Of a stretch of DNA of 38,870 bases, positions 7,726 through 15,940 are shown in pieces. Numbering within the stretch: the first letter of the stretch is position 1; every line of letters starts with the position of its first letter. The notes beneath the pieces were generated by a model. The model was not told the origin of the DNA. It made no database searches and saw only the letters and a list, made by a program, of their open reading frames with translations. The stretch spans positions 1 to 38,870 of the forward strand of contig NZ_JBKHAQ010000014.1 in assembly GCF_046542825.1 (NCBI RefSeq), read 5' to 3'. The translations under genes and the position numbers were made by a program. This stretch comes from Rhodosalinus sp046542825 (GTDB lineage Bacteria; Pseudomonadota; Alphaproteobacteria; Rhodobacterales; Rhodobacteraceae).

Positions 7726-9144
7726 ATGCGCCGCATGACAGCCGAGGTCGTCACCCGCTTCGCCCCGTCGCCCACGGGATTCCTGCATATCGGCGGGGCA
7801 CGCACCGCGCTCTTCAACTGGCTCTTCGCGCGCGGGCGCGGCGGGCGCTTCCTGCTCCGGATCGAGGACACGGACCGCGCGCGCTCGACCCCCGAGGCCA
7901 CGCAGGCGATCCTCGACGGGCTCGACTGGCTGGGCCTCGACCACGACGGCGAGGCGGTGAGCCAGGCGGCGCGCGCGGACCGTCACGCCGCGGTCGCGCG
8001 GCAGATGCTGGCCGAGGGCACCGCCTACAAGTGCTTCGCCACGCAGGAGGAAATCGACGCCTTCCGCGAGGCGGCACGGGCCGAGGGGCGCTCGACCCTC
8101 TACCGCAGCCCGTGGCGCGACACCGACCCGGCGACGCACCCGGATGCTCCCTTTGTGATCCGGCTGAAGGCCCCGCGCGAGGGCGAGACGGTGATCGCGG
8201 ACGCGGTGCAGGGCAATGTCACCATCCGCAACGATCAGCTTGACGACATGGTGCTGCTGCGCTCGGACGGCAGCCCGGTCTACATGCTGGCCGTCGTTGT
8301 GGACGATCACGACATGGGCGTGACGCATGTGATCCGGGGCGACGATCACCTCAACAACGCGGCGCGACAGATGCAGATCTATCGCGCGATGGGCTGGGAG
8401 GTGCCGGTCTGGGCGCATATTCCGCTGATCCACGGGCCGGACGGCAAGAAGCTGAGCAAGCGCCACGGCGCGGTGTCGCTGACCGAATACCGCGACATGG
8501 GCTATCCGGCGGCGGCGATGCGCAACTACCTTGCCCGCCTGGGGTGGAGCCACGGCGACCAGGAGGTCTTCTCCGACGCGGAACTCAAGTCGCTGTTCAC
8601 GCTGGAGGGAATCAACAAGGCGCCTGCACGGCTCGACATGAAGAAGCTCGACAGCATCAGCGGGCGCAATATCGCGGCGGCGGAAGATGCTGCGCTGCTG
8701 CATGAGCTCAAGGAATTCATGGCCGCGACCGGGCGCCCGCCGCTCTCCGACCCGCAGGAACGGATGATGCTGGCGGCCATGCCGCAGCTCAAGGAGCGCG
8801 CAAAAACCTTCGTGGAACTCCTTGAAAAGGCAAATTTTCTCCTCGCGCAGCGCCCGATCGAACGAGACGAAAAGGCCGCGCAGGCACTTGACACTGTATC
8901 CCGCGGTATACTGTCGGAATTGACGCCGCAGCTGCGAAATGCTAGCTGGACGCGCGACGCGCTCGAGGCGGTCGCGACCCGGGCCGCAGAAGAGAACGGC
9001 ATCAAGTTCGGCAAGCTGGCGGCGCCGCTGCGCGCCGCGCTCGCGGGCCGGACGGTCAGCCCGAGCGTCTTCGACATGATGCTGGTGCTGGGACGGGAGG
9101 AAACCCTGGCGCGGCTCGAAGAGGCCGCGGCGGGCAGGGACTGA
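7726..9144 (+). CDS. gltX: Glutamyl-tRNA synthetase
   Basis: GltX charges tRNA(Glu); class I synthetase of 472 residues. The HIGH-type signature is HIGG at residues 21-24, after RFAPSPTG, and the KMSKS-type loop is KLSKRHG at 242-248, so the catalytic Rossmann core is intact; the C-terminal half is the anticodon-binding helical domain. AAGGAG lies only 3 nt before ATG 7726 but 12 nt before ATG 7735, so either start (472 or 469 residues) is possible. The segment near 8800-8950 is less GC-rich than its surroundings, but the protein stays in frame. Divergent from comEC; gltA follows after a hairpin. The discriminating or non-discriminating type cannot be told from sequence here. Confidence 0.97.
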   Translation: MRRMTAEVVTRFAPSPTGFLHIGGARTALFNWLFARGRGGRFLLRIEDTDRARSTPEATQAILDGLDWLGLDHDGEAVSQAARADRHAAVARQMLAEGTAYKCFATQEEIDAFREAARAEGRSTLYRSPWRDTDPATHPDAPFVIRLKAPREGETVIADAVQGNVTIRNDQLDDMVLLRSDGSPVYMLAVVVDDHDMGVTHVIRGDDHLNNAARQMQIYRAMGWEVPVWAHIPLIHGPDGKKLSKRHGAVSLTEYRDMGYPAAAMRNYLARLGWSHGDQEVFSDAELKSLFTLEGINKAPARLDMKKLDSISGRNIAAAEDAALLHELKEFMAATGRPPLSDPQERMMLAAMPQLKERAKTFVELLEKANFLLAQRPIERDEKAAQALDTVSRGILSELTPQLRNASWTRDALEAVATRAAEENGIKFGKLAAPLRAALAGRTVSPSVFDMMLVLGREETLARLEEAAAGRD

Positions 9145-9146
9145 AG

Positions 9147-9164
9147 GGGCCGGTGCGCCGGCCC
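9147..9164 (+). terminator. Hairpin after gltX
   Basis: GGGCCGG-TGCG-CCGGCCC forms a perfect 7-bp GC stem with a 4-nt loop, two bases after the gltX stop. No long T run follows, so it may be a weak or Rho-assisted terminator, or a processing hairpin, between gltX and gltA. Confidence 0.45.
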
Positions 9165-9226
9165 GCGGTTTCGGGAATCAATCGCCCGGGCGTGCGCGCC
9201 ACGGGCCCGAGAACGAGGGTATCCAA

Positions 9227-10522
9227 ATGCCTGACAGCACCAAGTCGGCCAAGCTGACCATCGACGGCGACAGCTACGAGTTGCCGATGTTCAGCCCGAC
9301 CGCAGGGCCCGACGTGATCGACATCCGCAAGCTCTATGCGCAGGCGGGCGTGTTCACCTACGATCCCGGCTACACCTCCACCGCGTCCTGCGACTCGACC
9401 ATAACCTTCATCGACGGGGACAAGGGCGAACTGCTGCACCGCGGCTACCCGATCGACCAGCTGGCGGAAAAGTCGCATTACCTGGAGGTGTGCTACCTGC
9501 TGCTTTACGGCGAGCTGCCCTCTGCCGCGCAGCTCGAGGATTTCGAAAACCGCGTCACAATGCACACCATGCTGCATGAGCAGATGCAGAACTTCTTCCG
9601 TGGCTTCCGCCGTGACGCGCATCCGATGGCCATCATGGTCGGCGTGGTGGGCGCGATGTCGGCCTTCTACCACGACTCGACGGATATTTCGGACCCGTGG
9701 CAGCGCGAGGTCGCCTCGATCCGGCTGATCGCCAAGATGCCGACGATCGCCGCCTGGGCCTACAAGTATTCCATCGGCCAGCCCTTCGTCTATCCGCGCA
9801 ACGATCTCGACTACGCGTCGAACTTCCTGCGGATGTGCTTTGCCGTGCCGGCCGAGGAGTATCAGGTCAACCCGATCCTCAGCCGTGCGATGGACCGCAT
9901 CTTCACCCTGCACGCGGACCACGAACAGAATGCCTCGACCTCGACGGTGCGGCTGGCCTCGTCCTCGGGGGCCAATCCCTTCGCCTGCATCGCAGCCGGC
10001 ATCGCCTGTCTCTGGGGGCCCGCGCACGGCGGCGCGAACCAGGCCTGCCTGGAGATGCTCAAGCAGATCGGCGAGGTCGAGAACATCCCCGACTACATCG
10101 AGCGCGCGAAGGACAAGAACGACCCCTTCCGCCTGATGGGCTTCGGCCACCGGGTCTACAAGAACTTCGACCCGCGCGCGAAGGTGATGAAGCAGTCGGC
10201 CGACGAGGTGCTGGAGCTTCTGGGCGTGGAGAACAACAAGATCCTCCAGGTCGCCAAGGAACTGGAACGCATCGCGCTGTCCGACGACTACTTCGCCGAA
10301 AAGAAGCTCTTTCCCAACGTCGACTTCTACTCGGGCATCATCCTCGAGGCGATGGGCTTCCCCACCTCGATGTTCACACCGATCTTCGCGGTGTCGCGCA
10401 CCGTGGGCTGGATCAGCCAGTGGAAGGAAATGATCGCCGACCCGCAGATGAAGATCGGCCGCCCGCGGCAGCTTTACCTCGGGGCGACCGAGCGGGACTA
10501 CGTCGACATCGAGAACCGCTGA
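9227..10522 (+). CDS. gltA: Citrate synthase (type II)
   Basis: GltA condenses oxaloacetate and acetyl-CoA to citrate, the entry step of the TCA cycle. The 431-residue product is of the Gram-negative hexameric, NADH-sensitive type by length and sequence. The catalytic residues are visible: His267 in PAHGGANQAC, His308 in GFGHRVYKNFDPR and Asp366 in PNVDFYSG, close to Escherichia coli His264, His305 and Asp362. The start follows a GAGGGT ribosome site by about 7 nt. It ends at a strong hairpin at 10558-10591. Confidence 0.98.
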   Translation: MPDSTKSAKLTIDGDSYELPMFSPTAGPDVIDIRKLYAQAGVFTYDPGYTSTASCDSTITFIDGDKGELLHRGYPIDQLAEKSHYLEVCYLLLYGELPSAAQLEDFENRVTMHTMLHEQMQNFFRGFRRDAHPMAIMVGVVGAMSAFYHDSTDISDPWQREVASIRLIAKMPTIAAWAYKYSIGQPFVYPRNDLDYASNFLRMCFAVPAEEYQVNPILSRAMDRIFTLHADHEQNASTSTVRLASSSGANPFACIAAGIACLWGPAHGGANQACLEMLKQIGEVENIPDYIERAKDKNDPFRLMGFGHRVYKNFDPRAKVMKQSADEVLELLGVENNKILQVAKELERIALSDDYFAEKKLFPNVDFYSGIILEAMGFPTSMFTPIFAVSRTVGWISQWKEMIADPQMKIGRPRQLYLGATERDYVDIENR

Positions 10523-10557
10523 GGCACTGACACGCCACCGCGGGCGGCGGAACGCAG

Positions 10558-10591
10558 AAACGGGACGCGGCGTCGAGGCCGCGCCCCGTTT
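10558..10591 (+). terminator. gltA terminator hairpin
   Basis: AAACGGG-A-CGCGGC (10558-10571) pairs with GCCGCG-C-CCCGTTT (10578-10591) across a 6-nt loop GTCGAG, with one A/C mismatch. It is followed by CGTTT, so a modest U tract, 35 bp after the gltA stop. Confidence 0.75.
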
Positions 10592-10619
10592 CGTTTCATG
10601 GCCCCGTTTCCTTGCATGG
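10584..10619. repeat. 18-bp tandem duplication at the gltA terminator
   Basis: Two adjacent 18-bp units, each starting CCCCGTTTC and ending CATGG, occupy 10584-10601 and 10602-10619 and differ at two positions. The first unit contains the descending arm of the gltA terminator, so the duplication copied part of the terminator downstream. Confidence 0.7.
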
Positions 10620-10933
10620 TGCAGCGCCTCGCCGTATGTGTCGAAGGCTGCGCCCCGGGGCCGGGCGATCCTGTCCTTCCAGTCAGGACCAGGGCTGCAC
10701 GGGGAGGCGGATAGAACAGCCTCACCGCCTCGACCGCTTGCAGGCGGACGTGCTGCCGCTGAACATAGGGCACAGGGGCGCGCACGATCGCACGGCCCTC
10801 CGCGGGGTGAAGCTCATGCGCCTCTCCGCCGACCGATGCCTTGCGAAGCGCCACGGCCACCGCGCCGTGGTGCAGGAAACGATCGCGGCTGTGGCCGGCA
10901 TGGTGCGCAGCCTGCTGCAACACCTCAGGCGCC
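10620..10933. other. Intergenic stretch without a recognisable gene
   Basis: About 310 bp between the gltA terminator and the end of the PaaG-type gene. Open frames exist on both strands, as expected at this GC content, but none shows a ribosome site, a family motif or a plausible composition. I see no tRNA, insertion-sequence end or strong hairpin. Confidence 0.5.
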
Positions 10934-11710
10934 TCAGCGCCCTTCGTATTTCGCGGGGCGCTTTTCCAGGAAGGCGACGACACCCTCCTGGAAATCGCGG
11001 GTCTTGCCACACTGGCCCTGCAACTGCGCCTCCAGCATCAGCTGGTCTTCGAGCCCGGCCTCGAAGGCGCCACGGATCGCCTGCCGCACGGCATTGTAGG
11101 CCCGCGTCGGGCCCTGGGCCAGATGCGCGGCCCGCTTGCGCCAATGCGCATCGAAGGCATCGTCCTCAACCGCCTCCCAGATCATGCCCCAGGCATCGGC
11201 CTGCCGCGCGCTGATCCGCTCAGCGAAAAGTGCAGCCCCCATCGCCTTGGCAAGACCGATCTGCCGCGGCAGCAGCCATGTGCCGCCCGCGTCCGGGATC
11301 AGGCCGATGCGGGTGAAGGCCTGCATGAAATAGGCGCTCTCGGTGGCGATCACCACGTCGGCCGCCAGTGCAAGGTTCGCCCCCGCCCCCGCCGCAGCCC
11401 CGTTGACCGCAGAGACCACCGGCACCGGGCAGTCGTAGATCGCGCGCAGCATCGGCACGTATTCATCGCGCAGGATGCGCTCGAGGTCCATGTTGGCCGC
11501 GTCCTGCTCGTCGCCCAGGTCCTGGCCGGAACAGAAGGCGCGCCCCTCTCCGGTCAGCACGACGACGCGAGCGCCCTCGCCGGCCATGCGCACGGCATGG
11601 CCGATCTCGGCCCGCATCTGCGTGTTCATCGCGTTCATCACGTCGGGGCGGTTCAGCCGCACCACCGCGATGTCCTCGGCGATCTCCAGCGTGATGGTCT
11701 GATACTCCAT
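10934..11710 (-). CDS. PaaG-type enoyl-CoA hydratase/isomerase
   Basis: A crotonase-fold protein of 258 residues. The CoA-binding segment FCSGQDLGD is at 59-67, the oxyanion-hole glycine lies in AVNGAAAGAGANLALAAD at 101-118, and IGLIPDAGGTWLLPR is at 135-149. Asp140 stands where PaaG (ring 1,2-epoxyphenylacetyl-CoA isomerase) uses its catalytic Asp, so it is closer to PaaG than to classic two-Glu enoyl-CoA hydratases. No other paa gene is near, so a role in phenylacetate breakdown is unproven; beta-oxidation-type isomerisation is the alternative. It lies 63 bp after ccmH on the same strand, probably cotranscribed, with GGAGG before the ATG. Confidence 0.88.
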   Translation of the reverse strand: MEYQTITLEIAEDIAVVRLNRPDVMNAMNTQMRAEIGHAVRMAGEGARVVVLTGEGRAFCSGQDLGDEQDAANMDLERILRDEYVPMLRAIYDCPVPVVSAVNGAAAGAGANLALAADVVIATESAYFMQAFTRIGLIPDAGGTWLLPRQIGLAKAMGAALFAERISARQADAWGMIWEAVEDDAFDAHWRKRAAHLAQGPTRAYNAVRQAIRGAFEAGLEDQLMLEAQLQGQCGKTRDFQEGVVAFLEKRPAKYEGR

Positions 11711-11773
11711 GCGGCGCCCCCTCCGTGTCGCGTCCGGGACGGTTCTACCGCATCGGATGGCGAACGAAAGGGG

Positions 11774-12226
11774 TCAGTCGCCCAGAAGCGCCTTGAGGCG
11801 TGCCTGCTCCTCGGACGAGAGATCCTCGTCGGACGTCGGCCTGGCCCGCGAACGGCCACGAAGGTAGAGCCCGGCGATCAGTGCCGCGATCAGCATCATC
11901 GCGGGCCCGGCGCCCCAGAGGATCCAGTTGGCGCCCGTCACGGGCGGGCTGAAGAGCGCGAACTCGCCGTAACGCTCGACGACGAAGGCGCGCACCTCGT
12001 CGTCGGTGTCGCCCGCGACCAGCCGCTCGCGCACCAGCAGCCGCATGTCGCGCGCGAGCGGCGCGTTCGATTCGTCGATGCTCTCGTTCTGGCAGACCAT
12101 GCAGCGCAGATCCTCGGAGATCGCGCGCGCACGTTGCTCCAGCACGGGGTCGTCCAGCACCTCGTCGGGCTCAACCGCGGCGAGCGGCGTGGCCAGCAAG
12201 GCAAGGATCAGGATCAGGCGTCTCAT
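11774..12226 (-). CDS. ccmH: Cytochrome c maturation protein CcmH (Ccl2/CycL)
   Basis: CcmH is a periplasmic, membrane-anchored thioredox protein that reduces apocytochrome CXXCH cysteines and works with CcmF/CcmI in heme ligation. The 150 residues comprise a signal peptide (about 1-17), the conserved redox motif RCMVCQN at 41-47 (Cys42, Cys45), and one transmembrane helix at about 103-122. The short form lacks the TPR region; CcmI would be separate and is not in the window. Its ATG (12226) overlaps the ccmF stop in an ATGA, showing coupling, and this marks the start despite a longer open frame upstream. Confidence 0.95.
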   Translation of the reverse strand: MRRLILILALLATPLAAVEPDEVLDDPVLEQRARAISEDLRCMVCQNESIDESNAPLARDMRLLVRERLVAGDTDDEVRAFVVERYGEFALFSPPVTGANWILWGAGPAMMLIAALIAGLYLRGRSRARPTSDEDLSSEEQARLKALLGD

Positions 12227-14205
12227 TCCGCGGGCACCCCCGCGGCCGGGGCGGCCCTGGTCTTGCGCGCGCCGGCGGCGACGCGGTAGCGGCGGTCCGA
12301 CAGGCTGAGCGCCCCGCCCAGCGCCATCAGCGCCGAGCCCGCCCAGATCCAGTTGGCCAGCGGCTTGAGATAGGTGCGCACCGCCCAGCCGCCGTCGTCC
12401 TGCCGGTCGCCCAGCACGACGTAGACGTCGCGCAGGACGCGATAATCGATGCCGGCCTCGGTCGTGGGCATCCGCGCGACGGGATAGTTGCGCTTCTCCG
12501 GCGTCAGGGTCGCGATCTCGCGCCCGTCCCTCGCAACGCTCACGAAGCCCATGGTCGAGTAATAGTTGCGCCCCTCGCTCGGGTCGAAGGGCAGATCGCG
12601 CACTTCTTCCAGCGTCAGGGTGAAGCCCGCCATCTCCCAGCTTTCGCCTTCCTGCACGACGCGGATATCCTCCTGTTCCCAGGCGAGCAGCCCGGCGATC
12701 GCAAGGATCGTGACGCCGAAGCCGGAATGCGCCACCGCGCGGCCCCAGTCGGCGCGCGGCAGGCGGGTCAGCCTGCCGGCCGTGCCGCCGGCGCGCTGCC
12801 ACAGGTCCGTGGCCGCGCCCGAGACGAGCCAGGCGCCCAGGAAGAGGCCGACGGGACCAAGCAGCGAGTTGCCGGTCTGCATCGCCCATGTCAGGCCGCC
12901 GACCGACAGCGCCAGGATCAGCGCGGGCGTCAGCGTGCGCATCGCACGGCCGATGCGCGCCCGCTTCCACGGCATGATCGCACCCACCGGCAGGATCGCG
13001 CCCAGCACCACCATGAAGGGCGTGAAGGCCGCGTCGAAGAAGGGCGGCCCGACGCTGAGCTTCCTGTCAAAGAACATCTCGGCCACCATCGGCCACATGG
13101 TGCCCACGAAGACCACCATGCAGGACACCGCCAGCAGCACGTTGTTGGCCACAAGCGCCGATTCGCGGCTTGCCATCCCGAAGACGCCGCGCGCCTCCAT
13201 GATGCTGGCACGCGCCGCGAAAAGGGTCAGCGCGCCGCCCATGAAGACCGCCAGGATCAGCAGGATGAAGACCCCCCGCTCGGGGTCCGTGGCGAAGGCA
13301 TGCACGCTGGTCAGCAGGCCGGAGCGCACGATGAAGGTGCCGATCAGCGAGAAGCCGAAGGCAATGATCGCCAGCAGGATGGTCCAGCTCTTCAGCGCCT
13401 CGCGCTTTTCCACCACGATGGCGGAGTGCAAGAGCGCAACGGCCAGCAGCCAGGGCATGAAGCTCGCGTTCTCGACCGGGTCCCAGAACCAGAAGCCGCC
13501 CCAGCCAAGCTCGTAATAGGCCCACCAGGATCCAAGCGCGATGCCGATGGTCAGGAACACCCAGGCCGCCAGCGTCCAGGGCCGCACCCAGCGCCCCCAG
13601 GCGGCATCCACCCGTCCCTCCAGCAGCGCGGCCACCGCGAAGCTGAAGCAGATCGAGAGGCCGACGTAGCCGAGGTAGAGGAACGGCGGATGGAAGGCGA
13701 GGCCCGGATCCTGCAGCAAGGGGTTCAGATCCTGCCCGTCGAAGGGCGGCGTGGCCAGCCGGATGAAGGGATTCGAGGTGAAGATGGTGAAGGCGATGAA
13801 GGCCACGCCCACCATGCCCTGAACGGCCAGCACCCGCGCGCGCAGCGTGGGCGGCAGGTTGCCCCCGAACCAGGCCGCCATCGCGCCGAAGAGCGCCAGG
13901 ATCAGCACCCACAGCAGCATCGACCCCTCGTGGTTCCCCCAGACGCCGGTGATCTTGTAGATCATCGGCTTGGCCGAGTGGGAATTCATCGTCACGAGTT
14001 GCAGGCTGAAGTCCGAGGTGACGAAGGCCCAGGTCAGCGCGGCGAAGGAAAAGCCCACCAGCAGGAGATGGGTGGTTGCCGCAGGCTCTCCAACGGCCAT
14101 CCAGCCGGGCCAGCGTTTGTGCGCGCCGACCAGCGGCACGACGGATTGCACGATCGCCACGACGAAGGCGAGGACGAGGGCGAAGTGACCGAGCTCTGTA
14201 ATCAT
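12223..14205 (-). CDS. ccmF: Heme lyase CcmF (Ccl1)
   Basis: CcmF takes heme from holo-CcmE and attaches it to apocytochrome c in the periplasm. The 660-residue product is a polytopic membrane protein. The heme-handling WWD signature WGGFWFWDPVEN is at residues 235-246, KITGVWGNHEGS at 84-95, and further membrane helices continue to about residue 475 before the periplasmic domain and a last helix near the C-terminus. The start MITELGHFAL at 14205 matches the family; an in-frame ATG at 14217 adds MFGL and cannot be excluded, since neither has a strong ribosome site. ccmE, its usual upstream neighbour, is 3.6 kb away. Confidence 0.95.
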   Translation of the reverse strand: MITELGHFALVLAFVVAIVQSVVPLVGAHKRWPGWMAVGEPAATTHLLLVGFSFAALTWAFVTSDFSLQLVTMNSHSAKPMIYKITGVWGNHEGSMLLWVLILALFGAMAAWFGGNLPPTLRARVLAVQGMVGVAFIAFTIFTSNPFIRLATPPFDGQDLNPLLQDPGLAFHPPFLYLGYVGLSICFSFAVAALLEGRVDAAWGRWVRPWTLAAWVFLTIGIALGSWWAYYELGWGGFWFWDPVENASFMPWLLAVALLHSAIVVEKREALKSWTILLAIIAFGFSLIGTFIVRSGLLTSVHAFATDPERGVFILLILAVFMGGALTLFAARASIMEARGVFGMASRESALVANNVLLAVSCMVVFVGTMWPMVAEMFFDRKLSVGPPFFDAAFTPFMVVLGAILPVGAIMPWKRARIGRAMRTLTPALILALSVGGLTWAMQTGNSLLGPVGLFLGAWLVSGAATDLWQRAGGTAGRLTRLPRADWGRAVAHSGFGVTILAIAGLLAWEQEDIRVVQEGESWEMAGFTLTLEEVRDLPFDPSEGRNYYSTMGFVSVARDGREIATLTPEKRNYPVARMPTTEAGIDYRVLRDVYVVLGDRQDDGGWAVRTYLKPLANWIWAGSALMALGGALSLSDRRYRVAAGARKTRAAPAAGVPAE

Positions 14206-14259
14206 GAGCCCGAACATAATCGCAGATCCCGCGCCAGCCAATCGGAATCGTTGCGCCGG

Positions 14260-14808
14260 TCACCGTGTCGCGGCCACCTCCTGTCCCCTACGCCAGTCGG
14301 CGAGCGCGGGGTTCGGCTCCGGGCGGTCGTTGCCGGTCTCGGATCGCCCGGACGGCGCCCTGCCCTGCCCCGCGACCGCAGGCGCCGCGCGCAGAACGCC
14401 GGCGGCAAGCGCACGCTGGAACTCCTGCCCCTTGGCCTGATGCCGGGCACCGAAATAGAAGCTGACCACCGCGCCCAGCAGCCACCACAGCGGCTCCGGC
14501 ACGGCCGACAGCGCGCGCATCCGCTCGGTGAACCACACCGGCGCCGCCATCGCCGCGGCGAAAAGCGCGAGCGTGCCCAGCGCCATCGCCGGCCGCGGCA
14601 GGCGGTTGAGTCCGTCCACCAGCCGGTCGAAGGGACCGCGCCGGGGGTGCGCGAACTCGGCCGCGAACTGCGCCAGCGCCGCGGCCTGCGCGTCGGCCCC
14701 GCGGGCGGCCTCGGCCTCGGCATTGACGCGGAAGACCTCCGCCGTCTCGGCGATGACGTTGCGCTCGCCCCCGAAGAGCGCGTCGAGCAGACGCGCGATC
14801 AGTCCCAT
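14260..14808 (-). CDS. Holin of the gene-transfer-agent release type
   Basis: A 182-residue membrane protein with an amphipathic start (MGLIARLLDALFGGERNVIAE), an Ala/Glu-rich helix, two clear transmembrane segments (about 74-93 and 105-121) and a polar Ala/Arg-rich tail. It fits the family described as a three-TM holin for GTA release (Pfam GTA_holin_3TM), although I see only two certain helices. Holins let the endolysin reach the wall; Rhodobacter capsulatus needs such a pair (rcc00556/rcc00555) to release GTA particles. The ATG overlaps the endolysin gene by 10 bp, so the two are coupled. Assignment rests on the pairing and the residue pattern; no search was run. Confidence 0.8.
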   Translation of the reverse strand: MGLIARLLDALFGGERNVIAETAEVFRVNAEAEAARGADAQAAALAQFAAEFAHPRRGPFDRLVDGLNRLPRPAMALGTLALFAAAMAAPVWFTERMRALSAVPEPLWWLLGAVVSFYFGARHQAKGQEFQRALAAGVLRAAPAVAGQGRAPSGRSETGNDRPEPNPALADWRRGQEVAATR

Positions 14809-15410
14809 GACGCCACCCGTGCGCGGAACTCCGCCTCGGTCATGTGGTAGCGGGGCGAGATGAACTCCTCCGCGCGCGCGATCCAGCCGCCCTTGCCGCC
14901 GTCGCGGCGGCGGGCGTACTTGCGGCTGGCGGGGCGCCGGTCGGCGAGGCGGAAGTAATAGTTGCGCCGCGCGATGCCGTAGGCATCCGCCAGGTGCCCG
15001 GGCGCGAGCGCCGCGGCCTCGGCGGCCGCGCGCGCCGTCTGCGGCCCGATCACGCCGTCGACCGCCACCTTCAGCCCCATGTCGCACAGAAGCCGCTGCA
15101 GGATCTTCACCGCGTTGGCGCCCGCGTTGACCTGCATGTCGAAGACCGACGCCTGCAGCACCTCTGGCAGCCCGGCGATGCCTGGCGCCTCAAAATAGTG
15201 GCGCAGGAAGATGTCGACCGCCCGATCGCGCGAGAGCCGGCGCACGTCAGCCTCTGTCACCGCGCCGTCGCCGTCGAGGTCCAGACCCAGGCGCCGCATG
15301 GTGTGGATCGTGACGCCGTGGTTGGTCGCACCGCCAGGGTCGTCGGGGTCGTTCGTGTAGCCGCCCTCGCGGTCCACGATCTCTTCTGCGATCTCTCGCA
15401 CGCTGCGCAT
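14799..15410 (-). CDS. N-acetylmuramidase endolysin, GH108 type
   Basis: A 203-residue peptidoglycan hydrolase. The GH108 signature EGGYTNDPDDPGGATNHGVT begins at Glu15, the expected catalytic residue of the EGGY motif. An EF-hand-like loop with Asp44, Asp46, Asp48, Gly49, Val51 and Asp55 follows. Residues about 100-185 resemble the C-terminal peptidoglycan-binding domain of this family (VDGVIGPQT, RRNYYFRLA). There is no signal peptide, so export would depend on the adjacent holin. AGGAGG lies 6 nt before the ATG. It overlaps the downstream holin gene by 10 bp. The pair corresponds to the GTA-release lysis cassette of Rhodobacterales; a degenerate prophage lysis module is the alternative. 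Confidence 0.88.
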   Translation of the reverse strand: MRSVREIAEEIVDREGGYTNDPDDPGGATNHGVTIHTMRRLGLDLDGDGAVTEADVRRLSRDRAVDIFLRHYFEAPGIAGLPEVLQASVFDMQVNAGANAVKILQRLLCDMGLKVAVDGVIGPQTARAAAEAAALAPGHLADAYGIARRNYYFRLADRRPASRKYARRRDGGKGGWIARAEEFISPRYHMTEAEFRARVASWD

Positions 15411-15940
15411 GGCATGCCTCCTGCCTGGGGACGCGGAGAGCCTGTCGCGTTGCGGTTAACCCGGGGCTGGCTCGGCGCGCGTTGCGCCGGCGCGGCGCTT
15501 TTGACCCCTGGCTTGGCCCCGACGCGATCGACGGGTCAGGCGCGTTTTCCTCAGGACGGGCTGCCCGCCAGGGATGCCGTGGCACGAGGCCAGGGGCATT
15601 TCCCCGCCGGTCCCACCGGGATCGCCGGTTTCCGCAACTCGTCCGCCCTCCCGCATCAGCGGGCGCAGGGAACACGGGGCGGCCGGATTGCACGGTGGCG
15701 ATGGGGGCCGGCTGGGCCGCGCAGCACCCCGCGGGGCGGCAGAACGGCAGCGGACCCGTGAGGTGGGGTTGACCCCTTCCGCCTGTGGAAATCCGTTGCC
15801 ACGGCGGCAAAGGCTCGACACGGCAGACGCCGAGGCCATCTGCGCGCCGGCCCGGAGATCGAACAGGCGGTGACGGGTGGCGCCTTCGGCTGAGGCTGGC
15901 GCGGCGCTCCTGCGCTGGCCGCTGGGCGCATTTCGGACAG
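15411..15940. other. 530-bp gene-poor stretch upstream of the endolysin
   Basis: I find no convincing gene on either strand. The part next to the endolysin should hold its promoter. One TTAACC (15456-15461), the form of a CtrA half-site, is about 46 bp upstream of the ATG; TTAA is rare here, but no second half lies at the right spacing. The remainder is GC-rich with short hairpins such as GCGC-CG-GCGC and no transposon-like ends. Confidence 0.45.

Noticed and set aside
8888..8912. Promoter-like TTGACA and TATACT inside gltX
   Set aside because: The spacing is 13 bp, too short for a sigma-70 promoter, and no gene starts nearby.
10498..11010. Leftward 170-codon frame downstream of the PaaG-type gene
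   Set aside because: It overlaps the ends of gltA and of the crotonase gene, runs through the gltA terminator and has no motif or ribosome site.
12727..14850. Very long rightward frame opposite ccmF and the holin gene
   Set aside because: The translation is His/Arg/Gln-rich and motif-free, a shadow of the membrane protein on the other strand.
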